A stretch of 64,000 nucleotides of DNA, from NCBI GenBank assembly GCA_030835385.1, contig JAURPI010000025.1, positions 124,001 to 188,000 on the forward strand. The letters run 5' to 3'. Numbering within the stretch: position 1 is the first letter of the stretch; every line of letters starts with the position of its first letter. Position numbers and translations under genes: made by a program. Positions 9,524 through 18,029 of the stretch are shown piece after piece. Under the pieces are notes generated by a model, which did no database searches, was not told the DNA's origin, and saw nothing but the letters and a program-made list of their open reading frames with translations. Source of the stretch: Alphaproteobacteria bacterium. GTDB taxonomy: Bacteria > Pseudomonadota > Alphaproteobacteria > Rhodospirillales > Rhodospirillaceae.

Positions 9524-10504
9524 TTACTGAGTACGCAGTCGCAATTTCTTGCGTTGCTGATAGGGTCTGAACCGGCGCAGGTACGTAGGCACAATGGTTT
9601 CCGCTGTGACGGCTGAAATACCAAGGTCTGACAAGCCCGGCTGAGAGCCGTCGGCAACGTTATCCACTTCCAGCAATTTGACCTGATCTGGCGTCAACAA
9701 GGGTGTCGGCAGGTACTGCAGAAATAGCGCTTGAATGCGGGCCACCCAAAACGGTAATCCACAAATCCATGCGGACCGATCTGTGTATTGGCTAACCATC
9801 TCTAAGATCTCGCGCATGTCGTAAACTGTCGGGCCGACCAACTCATAGGTTTTTCCGCCATGTCCGTCTTCTTGTAGAACCGTAATAGCCGCATCCGCGA
9901 CATCACCCACATAGACAGGCTGGAATTTTGTGCCGCCCCCGCCATCCGCGTGAGGCACGATCTTCGAGTAGTAAGGCAAGACACCGAAAATCCGGGCTAA
10001 ATCTGCAAACATATTAAAGAAGCCATCTTCGGTGCCGAAAATGACACTGGGGCGAAGCAATACTGCTTCGGGAAACGCTTCTAAGACCGCCACTTCCCCG
10101 GCTGCTTTTGATCGTGCATAAGCAGATGACGCATTGAGGTCTGCGCCCAACGCCGAGAGATGAATAAGATTTTTTGCGCCGGCCAGTGCTGCAGCCTTAG
10201 TAATTCGCGCCGCGCCCTGAACATGGATGGCATCGAATGTTCGAGTTCCGCGTTCATAGAGCACCCCAACGCAATTCACGACTGTATCGGCGCCTTCGAC
10301 AGCGCGCGCCACTTCGTCGTCTGAGGTGATGGATGTCGGAATTAAACTGACCTGACCCAGATCTCCACAGGTTTTCAAGAAATATGCTTTCTCTGTGTCT
10401 CGGACAGCGACACGGACCCGTGCCCCAGCGTCAGCGAGGCGGCGCACAATATTGCGTCCGACAAAACCAGAGCCTCCAAAAACTGTGACCAGCCGGTTCT
10501 TCAT
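9524..10504 (-). CDS. NDUFA9-like NAD(P)-binding protein (atypical extended SDR)
   Basis: This NAD(P)-binding protein resembles the complex I accessory subunit NDUFA9 (39-kDa) family common in Alphaproteobacteria. The N-terminal Rossmann motif is 'VTVFGGSGFVGRNIV'. Later come 'NCVGVLYERG', 'HLSALGAD' and 'YARSKAAGE', followed by a C-terminal part typical of the family ('PFWVARIQA', 'LTPDQVKLL'). The ORF track extends 26 codons upstream. The ATG at 10504 with GAAGGAC upstream is a much better start, giving 326 aa. A role near respiratory complex I or quinone biology is family knowledge; nothing in the neighbourhood confirms it. Confidence 0.85.
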   Translation of the reverse strand: MKNRLVTVFGGSGFVGRNIVRRLADAGARVRVAVRDTEKAYFLKTCGDLGQVSLIPTSITSDDEVARAVEGADTVVNCVGVLYERGTRTFDAIHVQGAARITKAAALAGAKNLIHLSALGADLNASSAYARSKAAGEVAVLEAFPEAVLLRPSVIFGTEDGFFNMFADLARIFGVLPYYSKIVPHADGGGGTKFQPVYVGDVADAAITVLQEDGHGGKTYELVGPTVYDMREILEMVSQYTDRSAWICGLPFWVARIQALFLQYLPTPLLTPDQVKLLEVDNVADGSQPGLSDLGISAVTAETIVPTYLRRFRPYQQRKKLRLRTQ

Positions 10505-10687
10505 CGCAGGTCCTTCCGTAAAGCATGTGAGTCGTGTGTCGCGCCAATCTCGACAGTCAAGGGCGTAGGCGGAAGCTCGCATAGTTGCTTTGGTATGGCA
10601 ATAAAACCACTGTCTTGATTGCTCTAGTTATCTGCGATTAGGTGCGGTCACCAACGGTCCAGGAGGGCAGGAAAACAAAGGGTTTCG

Positions 10688-10715
10688 TTGACAAAGCCAG
10701 GGTGCAGGCTATATC
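10688..10715 (+). promoter_or_regulatory. sigma-70-type promoter for tRNA-Leu
   Basis: TTGACA (10688-10693) and TATATC (10710-10715) are separated by 16 bp. The predicted transcription start near 10722 lies about 40 bp before the mature tRNA. This is one of the closest consensus matches in the window. Confidence 0.6.
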
Positions 10716-10760
10716 CCTTGCCGCCCCAAGTCCGGGCGCCTTATTAAGGTGTTCGCCTAT

Positions 10761-10847
<87 letters not shown>

Positions 10848-10917
10848 ATACGGGGCACGATTGCGGAAAGCAACACGACTGAACAAGATCAATGACGCGC
10901 GGGTTGCGGGGGGAACG

Positions 10918-11526
10918 ATGACCAATCACGTACATCAGGGCGACTTGCCATCGGGCATTTCTTTTTCTCATGCCGTCGCGGTTGATACAGAAACAATGGG
11001 ACTCAGCGTTGCGCGTGACCGTCTGTGTGTCGTTCAGCTCTCTGGCGGTGATGGCGACAGCCATATCGTGCAAGTGTCAAAACCCTACGACGCACCTAAC
11101 TTGAAGGCATTGTTTACTGACCCAGGGTTGATAAAGATCTTTCACTTTGCTCGTTTTGACTTGGCAATGATTTTGAAACATCTCGGTGTGCGTTGTGAGC
11201 CAGCATATTGCACGCGGACCGTATCAAAATTGTGTAGGACGAATACAGAGCGGCACGGTCTAAAGGATTTGTGCCGTGATTATCTTGGGATTGAAATTTC
11301 CAAGCAGCAGCAATCGTCGGATTGGGCCGCTGAGACCTTGAAACCTGAACAGATCGAGTATGCGGCTGCAGACGTCCTGTATCTTCATCGCCTCAAAGAA
11401 GAAATGGACCGCCTTCTTGATCGCGAGGGCAGGCGTGATCTGGCTGAGGCGTGTTTCCGCTTTCTGCCTGACCGAGCGGCTCTGGACGTTGCAGGCTGGC
11501 CAGATGAGGATATTTTCGCCCACTAG
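10918..11526 (+). CDS. rnd: RNase D-like DEDD 3'-5' exonuclease (no HRDC domain)
   Basis: This is a DEDDy 3'-5' exonuclease of the RNase D type, expected to trim tRNA or other RNA 3' ends. Exo I is 'VDTETMGL', exo II 'FHFARFDLAMI' and exo III 'YAAADVLYLH'. At 202 aa it contains only the catalytic domain; the two C-terminal HRDC domains of E. coli RNase D (375 aa) are missing, as in many alphaproteobacterial short forms. The ORF track start (10798) lies inside the tRNA and is wrong. The ATG at 10918 has GGGGGGAA upstream. The neighbouring tRNA gene fits its likely role. Confidence 0.88.
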   Translation: MTNHVHQGDLPSGISFSHAVAVDTETMGLSVARDRLCVVQLSGGDGDSHIVQVSKPYDAPNLKALFTDPGLIKIFHFARFDLAMILKHLGVRCEPAYCTRTVSKLCRTNTERHGLKDLCRDYLGIEISKQQQSSDWAAETLKPEQIEYAAADVLYLHRLKEEMDRLLDREGRRDLAEACFRFLPDRAALDVAGWPDEDIFAH

Positions 11527-11590
11527 AATTGCGACCTTTTGGGCTGTTCGTTGACCCGATTCCGCCGAGTCGCCATACTCTCAATTAGGA

Positions 11591-11622
11591 CAAAGGTGGC
11601 ATGTCAGAAGGACATGCCTTTG
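11591..11622. repeat. strong inverted repeat between rnd and kdsD
   Basis: The arms are CAAAG..GCATGTC and GACATGC..CTTTG, with a 5-nt loop (AGAAG) and a 3-nt bulge in the left arm. There is no T-tract on either strand, so it is not a standard intrinsic terminator. It could be a transcript-end structure for rnd, or a protein-binding site for the kdsD-lpt operon whose first ATG is at 11711. Confidence 0.5.
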
Positions 11623-11710
11623 ACAGGGCCGCATCAGCGCCCCACATAACGTGAGGGGTCAAGAAGCTGGCTGCCGCACTCGTAAAGACAGATCGTAATC
11701 GGACCGCCCT

Positions 11711-12709
11711 ATGGCTCCATCACTTCAAGCGACAAAAGTAACTGCCGACCCGGATAGCGGTCAGGCTGATTTGACTGTTGCACGACGCGTTTTAAACCAG
11801 GCGGGTGATGGCTTGTCGATGATGGCCGATGAGCTCGGAGACGAATTTGTTAAATGCATCGAGCTCGTTTCCGGGTTGGATGGCCGGTTAATCGTTTCTG
11901 GCATGGGGAAGAGCGGTCACATCGGCAACAAGATTGCCGCAACGTTGGCCTCGACTGGTACGCCCGCATTCTTTGTTCATCCTGGTGAAGCAAGTCATGG
12001 CGATCTTGGTATGATCGCCGACGGTGACGCCGTCCTTGCCTTGTCGAACAGTGGTGAAACACCAGAGCTGTCCGATCTTGTTTCTTATACACGCCGCTTT
12101 GGCATCCCTTTGATAGGTATGACCGGTAAAAGGAAATCCACCCTGGCGGAGCAATCAGATATTGTTTTGTGTTTGCCCAATATAAACGAGGCCAGCCCGC
12201 ATGGCTCACCGACAACATCAACCACATTGATGATTACTTTAGGAGATGCCCTCGCGGTGGCACTTCTCGAACGACGTGGATTTACTGCGGACGACTACCG
12301 GCTCTTTCACCCAGGCGGCAAGATCGGCAAGAGTTTGTTCAAGGTCGCCGATCTTATGCATAAGGATGATGAAATTCCGCTGACACGTCCCAATTCACTT
12401 ATGAGTGATACCATCCTGACGATGACCGAAAAAACGTTCGGAATAGCGGGGGTGTTGGACACAGCTGGTAAGCTGGCCGGGATAGTCACCGACGGTGATT
12501 TGCGTCGCCATATGGACGGTCAATTGGTCGACATGTCTACTTCCGATGTGATGACGACAAATCCTAAGACCGTCGGACCAAACATGCTTGCTGCGGAAGC
12601 GCTACGCCTGATGAATGAATGGAAGGTCACCTGTCTTTTCGTTGTAGAAGAGGGCACGCCTGTTGGAATTCTAAGGATGCACGACATCCTTCGTGCGGGC
12701 GTTGTATGA
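11711..12709 (+). CDS. kdsD: D-arabinose-5-phosphate isomerase (KdsD/KpsF)
   Basis: This enzyme interconverts ribulose 5-phosphate and arabinose 5-phosphate, the first step of Kdo synthesis for lipopolysaccharide. An N-terminal SIS domain (about residues 40-190; 'SGMGKSGHIGNKIAATLASTG', 'HGDLGMI', 'SNSGETPEL') is followed by the family 'HPGGKIG' segment and two CBS domains ('IVTDGDLRRH', 'GILRMHDILRAG'). At 332 aa it is a normal length. It is the first gene of kdsD-lptC-lptA-lptB, which couples Kdo supply to LPS export. Its stop overlaps the lptC start in ATGA. Confidence 0.95.
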   Translation: MAPSLQATKVTADPDSGQADLTVARRVLNQAGDGLSMMADELGDEFVKCIELVSGLDGRLIVSGMGKSGHIGNKIAATLASTGTPAFFVHPGEASHGDLGMIADGDAVLALSNSGETPELSDLVSYTRRFGIPLIGMTGKRKSTLAEQSDIVLCLPNINEASPHGSPTTSTTLMITLGDALAVALLERRGFTADDYRLFHPGGKIGKSLFKVADLMHKDDEIPLTRPNSLMSDTILTMTEKTFGIAGVLDTAGKLAGIVTDGDLRRHMDGQLVDMSTSDVMTTNPKTVGPNMLAAEALRLMNEWKVTCLFVVEEGTPVGILRMHDILRAGVV

Positions 12710-13407
12710 CGGAGACACGACACAGTTCGATTGAAGTTTCAGCCGACCAAAACACGCCTAGCTCCCGCGGCGCGTGGCAGCCACGCTCGGTAGCGATCCG
12801 AGACTCTGTTGAAAAATACAGCCGGTTTGTTTCCGCAATGAAAGTGGTGTTGCCTAGCGTTGCTGGCCTTTTGTTGGCGCTGGTTATCATTTTGCCGCAA
12901 CTGCGCGGTGAGCCGGAGCAGCTAACGGCTGATATTGCAATCACAACTGATGATGACGGAGGTGCGTTGAGTTTGGTGAACGCTCGCTATCTCGGCACGG
13001 ACACTTCAGGTCAGCCATTCACAGTAACTGCTGAATCAGTACGCGAGGCTGGCGGGGGCGACGACAATATCGACCTCACTGCACCTCAGGCCGACATTAG
13101 CTTAAATGATGGAACCTGGTTAATGGTCGGGGCCGACACCGGGCGCTATCACCGAGAATCACAGACACTTAATTTAGAAGGCGCTGTTAATTTGTTTCAG
13201 GATCAAGGGTATGAGCTCCATACAGAGTCTGCCGTTGTCATGCTCGAACAAGGCGCGGCGACAAGTTCAACGCCGGTACAAACGCAAGGTCCATTTGGAC
13301 GACTTGAATCCCAAGGGTTTGATCTGCAAGACAAAGGCAAAGTTGTGTTCTTTACTGGGCCAGCCAAGCTGGTCCTAGATTCAGCGGGCAATGGTTCAGG
13401 TGGTTAA
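12706..13407 (+). CDS. lptC: LPS export ABC transporter periplasmic protein LptC
   Basis: This is the bitopic inner-membrane component of the Lpt bridge that passes LPS from LptB2FG to LptA. A cytoplasmic tail of about 45 residues precedes one membrane segment ('VVLPSVAGLLLALVIILPQL'), then a periplasmic beta-jellyroll domain typical of LptC/OstA ('ADISLNDGTWLMVGADTG', 'LEGAVNLFQDQGYELHTES'). The start is ATG at 12706 in the ATGA overlap with kdsD, giving 233 aa. The ORF track version starts 29 codons too early, inside kdsD. Sequence conservation is low in this family, and the assignment also leans on position. Confidence 0.88.
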   Translation: MTETRHSSIEVSADQNTPSSRGAWQPRSVAIRDSVEKYSRFVSAMKVVLPSVAGLLLALVIILPQLRGEPEQLTADIAITTDDDGGALSLVNARYLGTDTSGQPFTVTAESVREAGGGDDNIDLTAPQADISLNDGTWLMVGADTGRYHRESQTLNLEGAVNLFQDQGYELHTESAVVMLEQGAATSSTPVQTQGPFGRLESQGFDLQDKGKVVFFTGPAKLVLDSAGNGSGG

Positions 13408-14276
13408 TGAGTATGCGAATTTATAGTCTAATGTTTGCGCTACTTGCCCCGTCAATCGTTCACGCGCAAACCCTGTCCTTTCAACCTGACGACCCCGATA
13501 AGCCTATAGAGATAATCGCGGATCTCGGTATCGAATGGCAGCAAGAGGAAAAGCGGTTTATCGCGCGCGGGTCTGCCAAGGCGATACAAGGTGATGTTGA
13601 AGTATTAGCTGATGAACTGATTGCACATTACCGTGACAAAGAAGACGGTGGAACAGATGTCTATCGCGTTGACGCTTTAGGCCACGTGACCATCAAGTCT
13701 GCTGGGGAAACAGCGACGGGCACCGCTGCGGTGTATGATTTCGAGCAAGCAGTGCTGGTCATGGAGGGGTCGCCGGTCACCTTGGTCACTGTTGATGGCA
13801 CTGTTACGGCATACGACACGCTGCAGTACTGGGAACAAGAAAACGTCGCGGTCGCAGAAGGGAATGCGACGGCTGTGAAGGATGGGCAGAAATTGACCGC
13901 TGACACATTGACGGCGCGCTTTAAAGAGCCTGTCGGAGGATCAGGGAACGCCTCGCCGCAAAGAAGCGGGGAGTTGGACCGTCTCGAAGGGTTTGGCAAT
14001 GTCAGGATGGACAGTAAGGGCGATATTGTGCTCGGTGATCGCGGTCGATATGACCTCAATAGCGGCATTGCAACGTTGGACGGCAACGTACGCATCACCT
14101 CAGACAGCAACCAATTAAGCGGTGGGTTTGCTGTCGTCGACACCAATAGAGGTGTGAGTACGTTATATGCCAGTGCCACCGAGGCCGGTGTGCCTGGGCC
14201 TGGAAAAGCCCCCCGTGTTCGGGCGCTGCTCGTGCCACGTCCAAAAGGGGTCACGAATTCTGCGGATTCAGAGTAG
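13407..14276 (+). CDS. lptA: LPS transport periplasmic protein LptA
   Basis: This periplasmic OstA-fold protein forms the LPS bridge to the outer membrane. A signal peptide ('LMFALLAPSIVHAQT') is followed by OstA repeats ('KPIEIIADLGIEWQQEEKRF', 'ADELIAHY', 'GHVTIKSAGETATG', 'ADTLTARF', 'LDGNVRITS'). At 289 aa it is about 100 residues longer than E. coli LptA (185 aa). The second half seems to hold extra OstA-like strands, so the protomer may span more of the bridge. The start ATG overlaps the last base of the lptC stop. Confidence 0.88.
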   Translation: MSMRIYSLMFALLAPSIVHAQTLSFQPDDPDKPIEIIADLGIEWQQEEKRFIARGSAKAIQGDVEVLADELIAHYRDKEDGGTDVYRVDALGHVTIKSAGETATGTAAVYDFEQAVLVMEGSPVTLVTVDGTVTAYDTLQYWEQENVAVAEGNATAVKDGQKLTADTLTARFKEPVGGSGNASPQRSGELDRLEGFGNVRMDSKGDIVLGDRGRYDLNSGIATLDGNVRITSDSNQLSGGFAVVDTNRGVSTLYASATEAGVPGPGKAPRVRALLVPRPKGVTNSADSE

Positions 14277-14329
14277 ACTGAGTTGAAGTCACGCCGTTTG
14301 CGACACCGAATGGCTTAGAAAGGTTTTTT

Positions 14330-15109
14330 ATGGCGCCGGATACGGTGGAAAACAGCAATACACCAGATTCGCCAAAAGATGTCAGCGAAGAAGGTTTGAC
14401 GGTTGAGGGTCTTGGAAAGTCCTTCAAAGGCCGACCTGTATTGCGTTCCGTTAGTCTATCTGTACACCGGGGTGAAGCTGTCGGCCTGCTTGGTCCAAAT
14501 GGTGCGGGTAAAACGACATCCTTCTATTGTGTGACAGGTCTTATAAGTCCCGATGAGGGTCAGATATTTCTGGACGGTGAAAATATTACGCCGCTGCCGA
14601 TGTACCGCCGGGCTAGATTGGGGATCGGTTACTTGCCGCAAGAAGCATCGATCTTCCGTGGTATGACCGTTGAGGCAAATATTCGTGCTGTTGCTGAAGT
14701 CATCGAATCTGACAAGGACGCCCAGGACGAATTGGTCGAATCCTTGTTGGACGAATTTAATGTGGCTCACTTGAGGCAGTCGCCCGCTCTAGCACTGTCC
14801 GGTGGCGAGCGCCGCCGGGTCGAGATTGCACGTGCCTTGGCCTCGCGACCAAATTTTCTGCTTTTGGACGAACCGCTTGCAGGCATCGACCCAATCGCTG
14901 TTGCTGACATACGTGACCTTGTGTCCCATCTCAAAGATCGCGGTTTAGGCGTTTTGATTACTGACCACAATGTGCGTGAAACCCTGGACATCATTGATCG
15001 CGCGTACATCCTGCATGAAGGAACGGTGTTGATGGAGGGCGCCCCATCGGAAATCGTGGCCCATGAAGGGGTGCGCCGGGTGTACCTGGGAGAGCGCTTC
15101 AGTCTCTAG
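14330..15109 (+). CDS. lptB: LPS export ABC transporter ATP-binding protein LptB
   Basis: This is the cytosolic ATPase dimer that powers LPS extraction through LptF and LptG. Walker A is GPNGAGKTT (about 55-63), the ABC signature LSGGE (about 156-160), Walker B 'FLLLDEP', and the family-specific 'PLAGIDPIAVADI' and 'GVLITDHNVRETL' follow. At 259 aa it has an N-terminal extension of about 20 residues before the ABC core. It follows lptA by 53 bp and precedes rpoN by 21 bp. The probable membrane partners LptF and LptG are encoded about 27 kb away, inside the sphingolipid block. Confidence 0.97.
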   Translation: MAPDTVENSNTPDSPKDVSEEGLTVEGLGKSFKGRPVLRSVSLSVHRGEAVGLLGPNGAGKTTSFYCVTGLISPDEGQIFLDGENITPLPMYRRARLGIGYLPQEASIFRGMTVEANIRAVAEVIESDKDAQDELVESLLDEFNVAHLRQSPALALSGGERRRVEIARALASRPNFLLLDEPLAGIDPIAVADIRDLVSHLKDRGLGVLITDHNVRETLDIIDRAYILHEGTVLMEGAPSEIVAHEGVRRVYLGERFSL

Positions 15110-15130
15110 CGACGGGGGAGTCATTTAGAA

Positions 15131-16642
15131 ATGGCCATTGGCCCCCGCTTAGCTCTTCGGCAATCACAAAGTCTAGTCATGACTCCTCAGTTGCAGCAGG
15201 CTATTCGCCTGTTGCAATTGTCCGCCGCTGAACTGGTCGAGTATGTCGACCAGGAATTAGAAACCAATCCGCTATTGGAAAGAGATGAATCAAGCGGTGA
15301 AGGCTCCTTAAATGAGGCGATGGGTAACGCTGATGATCGATCAGAAGAGGGGATGAACATCGTTGATTCGGTCGACGAGCAACCTGATGTAGCGATTGAT
15401 ATTGACGAGGGGTTGACTGAAAACGATGCAGCTTACGACACAGACTCAGATGCCACCGGATCAACCATGGTTAGCGTTGAATCGTCTTCATCCAGTGGCG
15501 GCAGTTTTGATGACATGCAGTCTGACCTCGAACAGACCTTGTCCGAGGCCGAAGATTTAAGAAGCCATCTCGAGGGGCAATTAAGTCTTACGACGATGTC
15601 GGCGTCCGACCGGTTGATCGCAACAGCTTTGATCGACAGCCTCGACGAGAGTGGATATTTGGCCAGTGACTTCGACGCGCTGGCAGATCAGTTGGGTGCG
15701 TCGGTTGAGTCTATTGAATCGGTTCTTGAGACACTTCAAAAGTTCGACCCTGCCGGACTCTTTGCCCGTGACCTGAAAGAATGCCTGGTTCTTCAGCTTC
15801 GGGACCGCAATCGCTATGACCCCGTCATCGGTGCTTTGATCGATAACCTCGATCTGCTCGCCAAGCGTGACTTTGATCAACTCAAGACCCGGTGCAATGT
15901 CGATACAGAAGACTTGAGGGATATGATTGAAGAGGTGCGGGCGCTTGATCCAAAGCCCGCACTTAGGTTTGAAACATCGGTTAGTTATACGGTTATACCA
16001 GATGTTATCATGACCCCGACGCCAGACGGTGGCTGGCGGGTGGAACTCAATGCAGAAACTCTTCCTAAGGTACTGATCAACAATCAGTACTATTCAGAGC
16101 TGAGCCAGTCTGGAACCAGCAAAGAAGAAAAGACGTTCGTTGCTGAAAAATTTCAGTCTGCGACATGGCTAGTGCGCGCATTAGAACAACGAGCAACGAC
16201 CATCCTTAAAGTATCAACCGCTTTGGTTGCCAAACAGGACGCCTTTTTCAGAAAAGGAGTCACTTTTTTAAAGCCGCTTATTCTGAAAGACATTGCAGAG
16301 GATACAGAGCTGCACGAAAGCACCGTCAGCCGTGTCACCAACAACAAGTTTATTGCAACGCCACGGGGTATCTATGAACTGAAGTACTTCTTTAGTCATG
16401 GATTGACCCAGGGGGACGGTGAAGAGGCAACGTCCGCCGAGGCGGTGCGACACCGGATCAAGAAAATGGTCGACGATGAACCGGTCGATGCGGTGTTATC
16501 TGATGATCAAATCGTCGACAAACTACGTCAAAATGGCGTAAAGGTTGCCCGGCGAACGGTTGCTAAGTATCGGGAATCTTTAAAGATTCCTTCGTCAGTA
16601 CAGCGCCGCAGACAAAAAGCAAATGACCTGCCCCCAACATGA
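15131..16642 (+). CDS. rpoN: RNA polymerase sigma-54 factor
   Basis: This is the alternative sigma factor for -24/-12 promoters that need enhancer-binding AAA+ activators. The Gln-rich activator-interacting region I reads 'RQSQSLVMTPQLQQAIRLLQ'. An acidic linker rich in D, E and S (about residues 50-135) is followed by the core-binding region and the C-terminal RpoN box 'ARRTVAKYRE'. At 503 aa it is full length. It follows lptB, the conserved proteobacterial order. A GGGGGAG lies slightly far upstream of the ATG. Confidence 0.97.
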   Translation: MAIGPRLALRQSQSLVMTPQLQQAIRLLQLSAAELVEYVDQELETNPLLERDESSGEGSLNEAMGNADDRSEEGMNIVDSVDEQPDVAIDIDEGLTENDAAYDTDSDATGSTMVSVESSSSSGGSFDDMQSDLEQTLSEAEDLRSHLEGQLSLTTMSASDRLIATALIDSLDESGYLASDFDALADQLGASVESIESVLETLQKFDPAGLFARDLKECLVLQLRDRNRYDPVIGALIDNLDLLAKRDFDQLKTRCNVDTEDLRDMIEEVRALDPKPALRFETSVSYTVIPDVIMTPTPDGGWRVELNAETLPKVLINNQYYSELSQSGTSKEEKTFVAEKFQSATWLVRALEQRATTILKVSTALVAKQDAFFRKGVTFLKPLILKDIAEDTELHESTVSRVTNNKFIATPRGIYELKYFFSHGLTQGDGEEATSAEAVRHRIKKMVDDEPVDAVLSDDQIVDKLRQNGVKVARRTVAKYRESLKIPSSVQRRRQKANDLPPT

Positions 16643-16925
16643 TGTCGAGGCTTCCTTGACTTGGCATAGGCTCCTGCATATGGTTCGCCGCCTCAGACAA
16701 AGGGGTGGTTAAAATCGTCTGTTAAACGGGCGAAAAAAAGGTCAAGACCAAGTTCTGATAAGAGCGGAAAATTAGACGAAACGAGAGCGTTTCGTAGACC
16801 CCTAAATAAAAATTGAATCGGGAGATATCCCTAGGATCGAAGCACAATTAGTGAATGCCAATACCCCGCACGTTTTCGGGGCAAAACATGGCAAGTGTTA
16901 GATCGGTCTGGGATGTGACTTGGGT
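16643..16925. other. rpoN-ptsN intergenic region, hpf absent
   Basis: These 283 bp lie where hpf (ribosome hibernation factor) usually sits between rpoN and ptsN, and no ORF of that family is present. Two palindromes are visible. One is a perfect 8-bp arm pair, ACGAAACG-AGAG-CGTTTCGT (16776-16795). The other is CCCCG-N8-CGGGG (16864-16881), upstream of ptsN. Neither has a T-tract. They may end the rpoN transcript or regulate ptsN. Confidence 0.5.
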
Positions 16926-17384
16926 ATGGAAATCAGAGATTTGTTACAGCCCGATGCTGTAATCACTTTGAAGGCATCGAGTAAGAAGCAAGTGCTACAA
17001 GAAATTGCCAAGAAAGCGGCTGTAGTTACCGGGCTTGGCGAGCGCAAAATTTTTGACACTTTACTCGAGAGAGAGCGGCTTGGCACAACAGGTGTGGGCA
17101 ACGGCATTGCTATTCCACATGGCAAGCTTGCCGAACTCAATGGTTTGTATGGTGTTTTTGCGCGCTTAGAGAAACCTGTCGACTTCGAAGCCATTGACGA
17201 TCACCCGGTCGATCTTATTTTCCTTTTATTGGCTCCCGAGCAAGCTGGTGCTGATCACCTCAAGGCTCTTGCTCGGGTGTCTCGCTTGCTACGTGACCCT
17301 GAGAATTGTGAAAAGTTGCGCGGTGCTGCGAATACCGACGGACTGTATATGGTGCTCATCCAGTCGGAAGCAGAAGCGGCTTAG
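16926..17384 (+). CDS. ptsN: PTS IIA-like nitrogen regulatory protein PtsN
   Basis: This is EIIA-Ntr, the terminal phosphoacceptor of the nitrogen-related PTS, which regulates potassium uptake, kinases and nitrogen responses according to its phosphorylation state. The phosphorylatable His is in 'GNGIAIPHGK' (about His65). The EIIA fold is complete at 152 aa ('VDLIFLLLAPEQAGADHLKALA'). I use the ATG at 16926; the ORF track's TTG at 16920 adds two codons. Its end overlaps the convergent 17381 gene by 4 bp. Confidence 0.95.
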   Translation: MEIRDLLQPDAVITLKASSKKQVLQEIAKKAAVVTGLGERKIFDTLLERERLGTTGVGNGIAIPHGKLAELNGLYGVFARLEKPVDFEAIDDHPVDLIFLLLAPEQAGADHLKALARVSRLLRDPENCEKLRGAANTDGLYMVLIQSEAEAA

Positions 17385-18004
17385 TTTTTCTCTGTTGCCG
17401 CTGGTTGGAATGTCACCCGCGCTTGGTTAATCCGCATTCCTACCGTTATCCAACACATCGCTATAAAAACGTAGGACGCTGGGACAAACCACTCTGGTCG
17501 CGCGCAGACTAGTGCAAAAAATAATATTGTTTCTGTGCCTTCGGCCAACCCGCCAGAATAGAAAAATGACTTCTTGCCCCGATCCTTGGTTTCAACACCG
17601 CGTTTAGCCGCAATAACAGCAAACGCAAGAAACGACGCTCCAGTTCCAATAAAGCTGGCTATAAGAAAGGCTGCAACGACGGCGTTTTCGCGGTCTAAAA
17701 GGGCAAACCCTATGACAACAGTCGCATAGAATATGAAGTCCAATACGATGTCCAAATAGGCGCCGAAATCTGTTTTTTCTGTCGCGCGAGCAATGGCACC
17801 ATCTAACCCATCGGCAACGCGGTTCAGTGCAATGAGAATAAGGGCAACGGTCGGTGCATTAAGGGCCAACGCCGGGAGGGCGCCCACGCCAATAAAAAAG
17901 CCAACCACTGTCATCTTGTTTGCAGTGACCCCGTGCTGCGCCAAAATGCGTCCTGTCCAGTTGATTGGGGGGGCAATCAGACGCACCATGAAGGGATCAA
18001 GCAT
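17381..18004 (-). CDS. CDP-alcohol phosphatidyltransferase family protein
   Basis: This membrane enzyme transfers a phospho-alcohol group between a CDP-activated lipid and an acceptor. The complete family signature DGLDGAIAR..G..LD...D is visible ('RVADGLDGAIARATEKTDFGAYLDIVLD'-type pattern), and several hydrophobic helices follow. At 207 aa it is typical. The acceptor (glycerol-P, inositol, serine, choline) cannot be determined. It is not in an operon with any lipid gene here. Because the window also encodes a Tam41-like cytidylyltransferase and a lipid kinase, a link to sphingolipid head-group synthesis is conceivable but unsupported by position. Confidence 0.85.
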   Translation of the reverse strand: MLDPFMVRLIAPPINWTGRILAQHGVTANKMTVVGFFIGVGALPALALNAPTVALILIALNRVADGLDGAIARATEKTDFGAYLDIVLDFIFYATVVIGFALLDRENAVVAAFLIASFIGTGASFLAFAVIAAKRGVETKDRGKKSFFYSGGLAEGTETILFFALVCARPEWFVPASYVFIAMCWITVGMRINQARVTFQPAATEKN

Positions 18005-18029
18005 AACAATTGTCCAAGGTTAGTTTCGC

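Noticed and set aside
13661-14254. 197-aa minus-strand ORF opposite lptA
   Set aside because: Shadow of lptA; low-complexity Ser/Pro/Arg composition and no ribosome site.
16776-16795. Perfect 8-bp hairpin after rpoN as an intrinsic terminator
   Set aside because: No T-tract on either strand.
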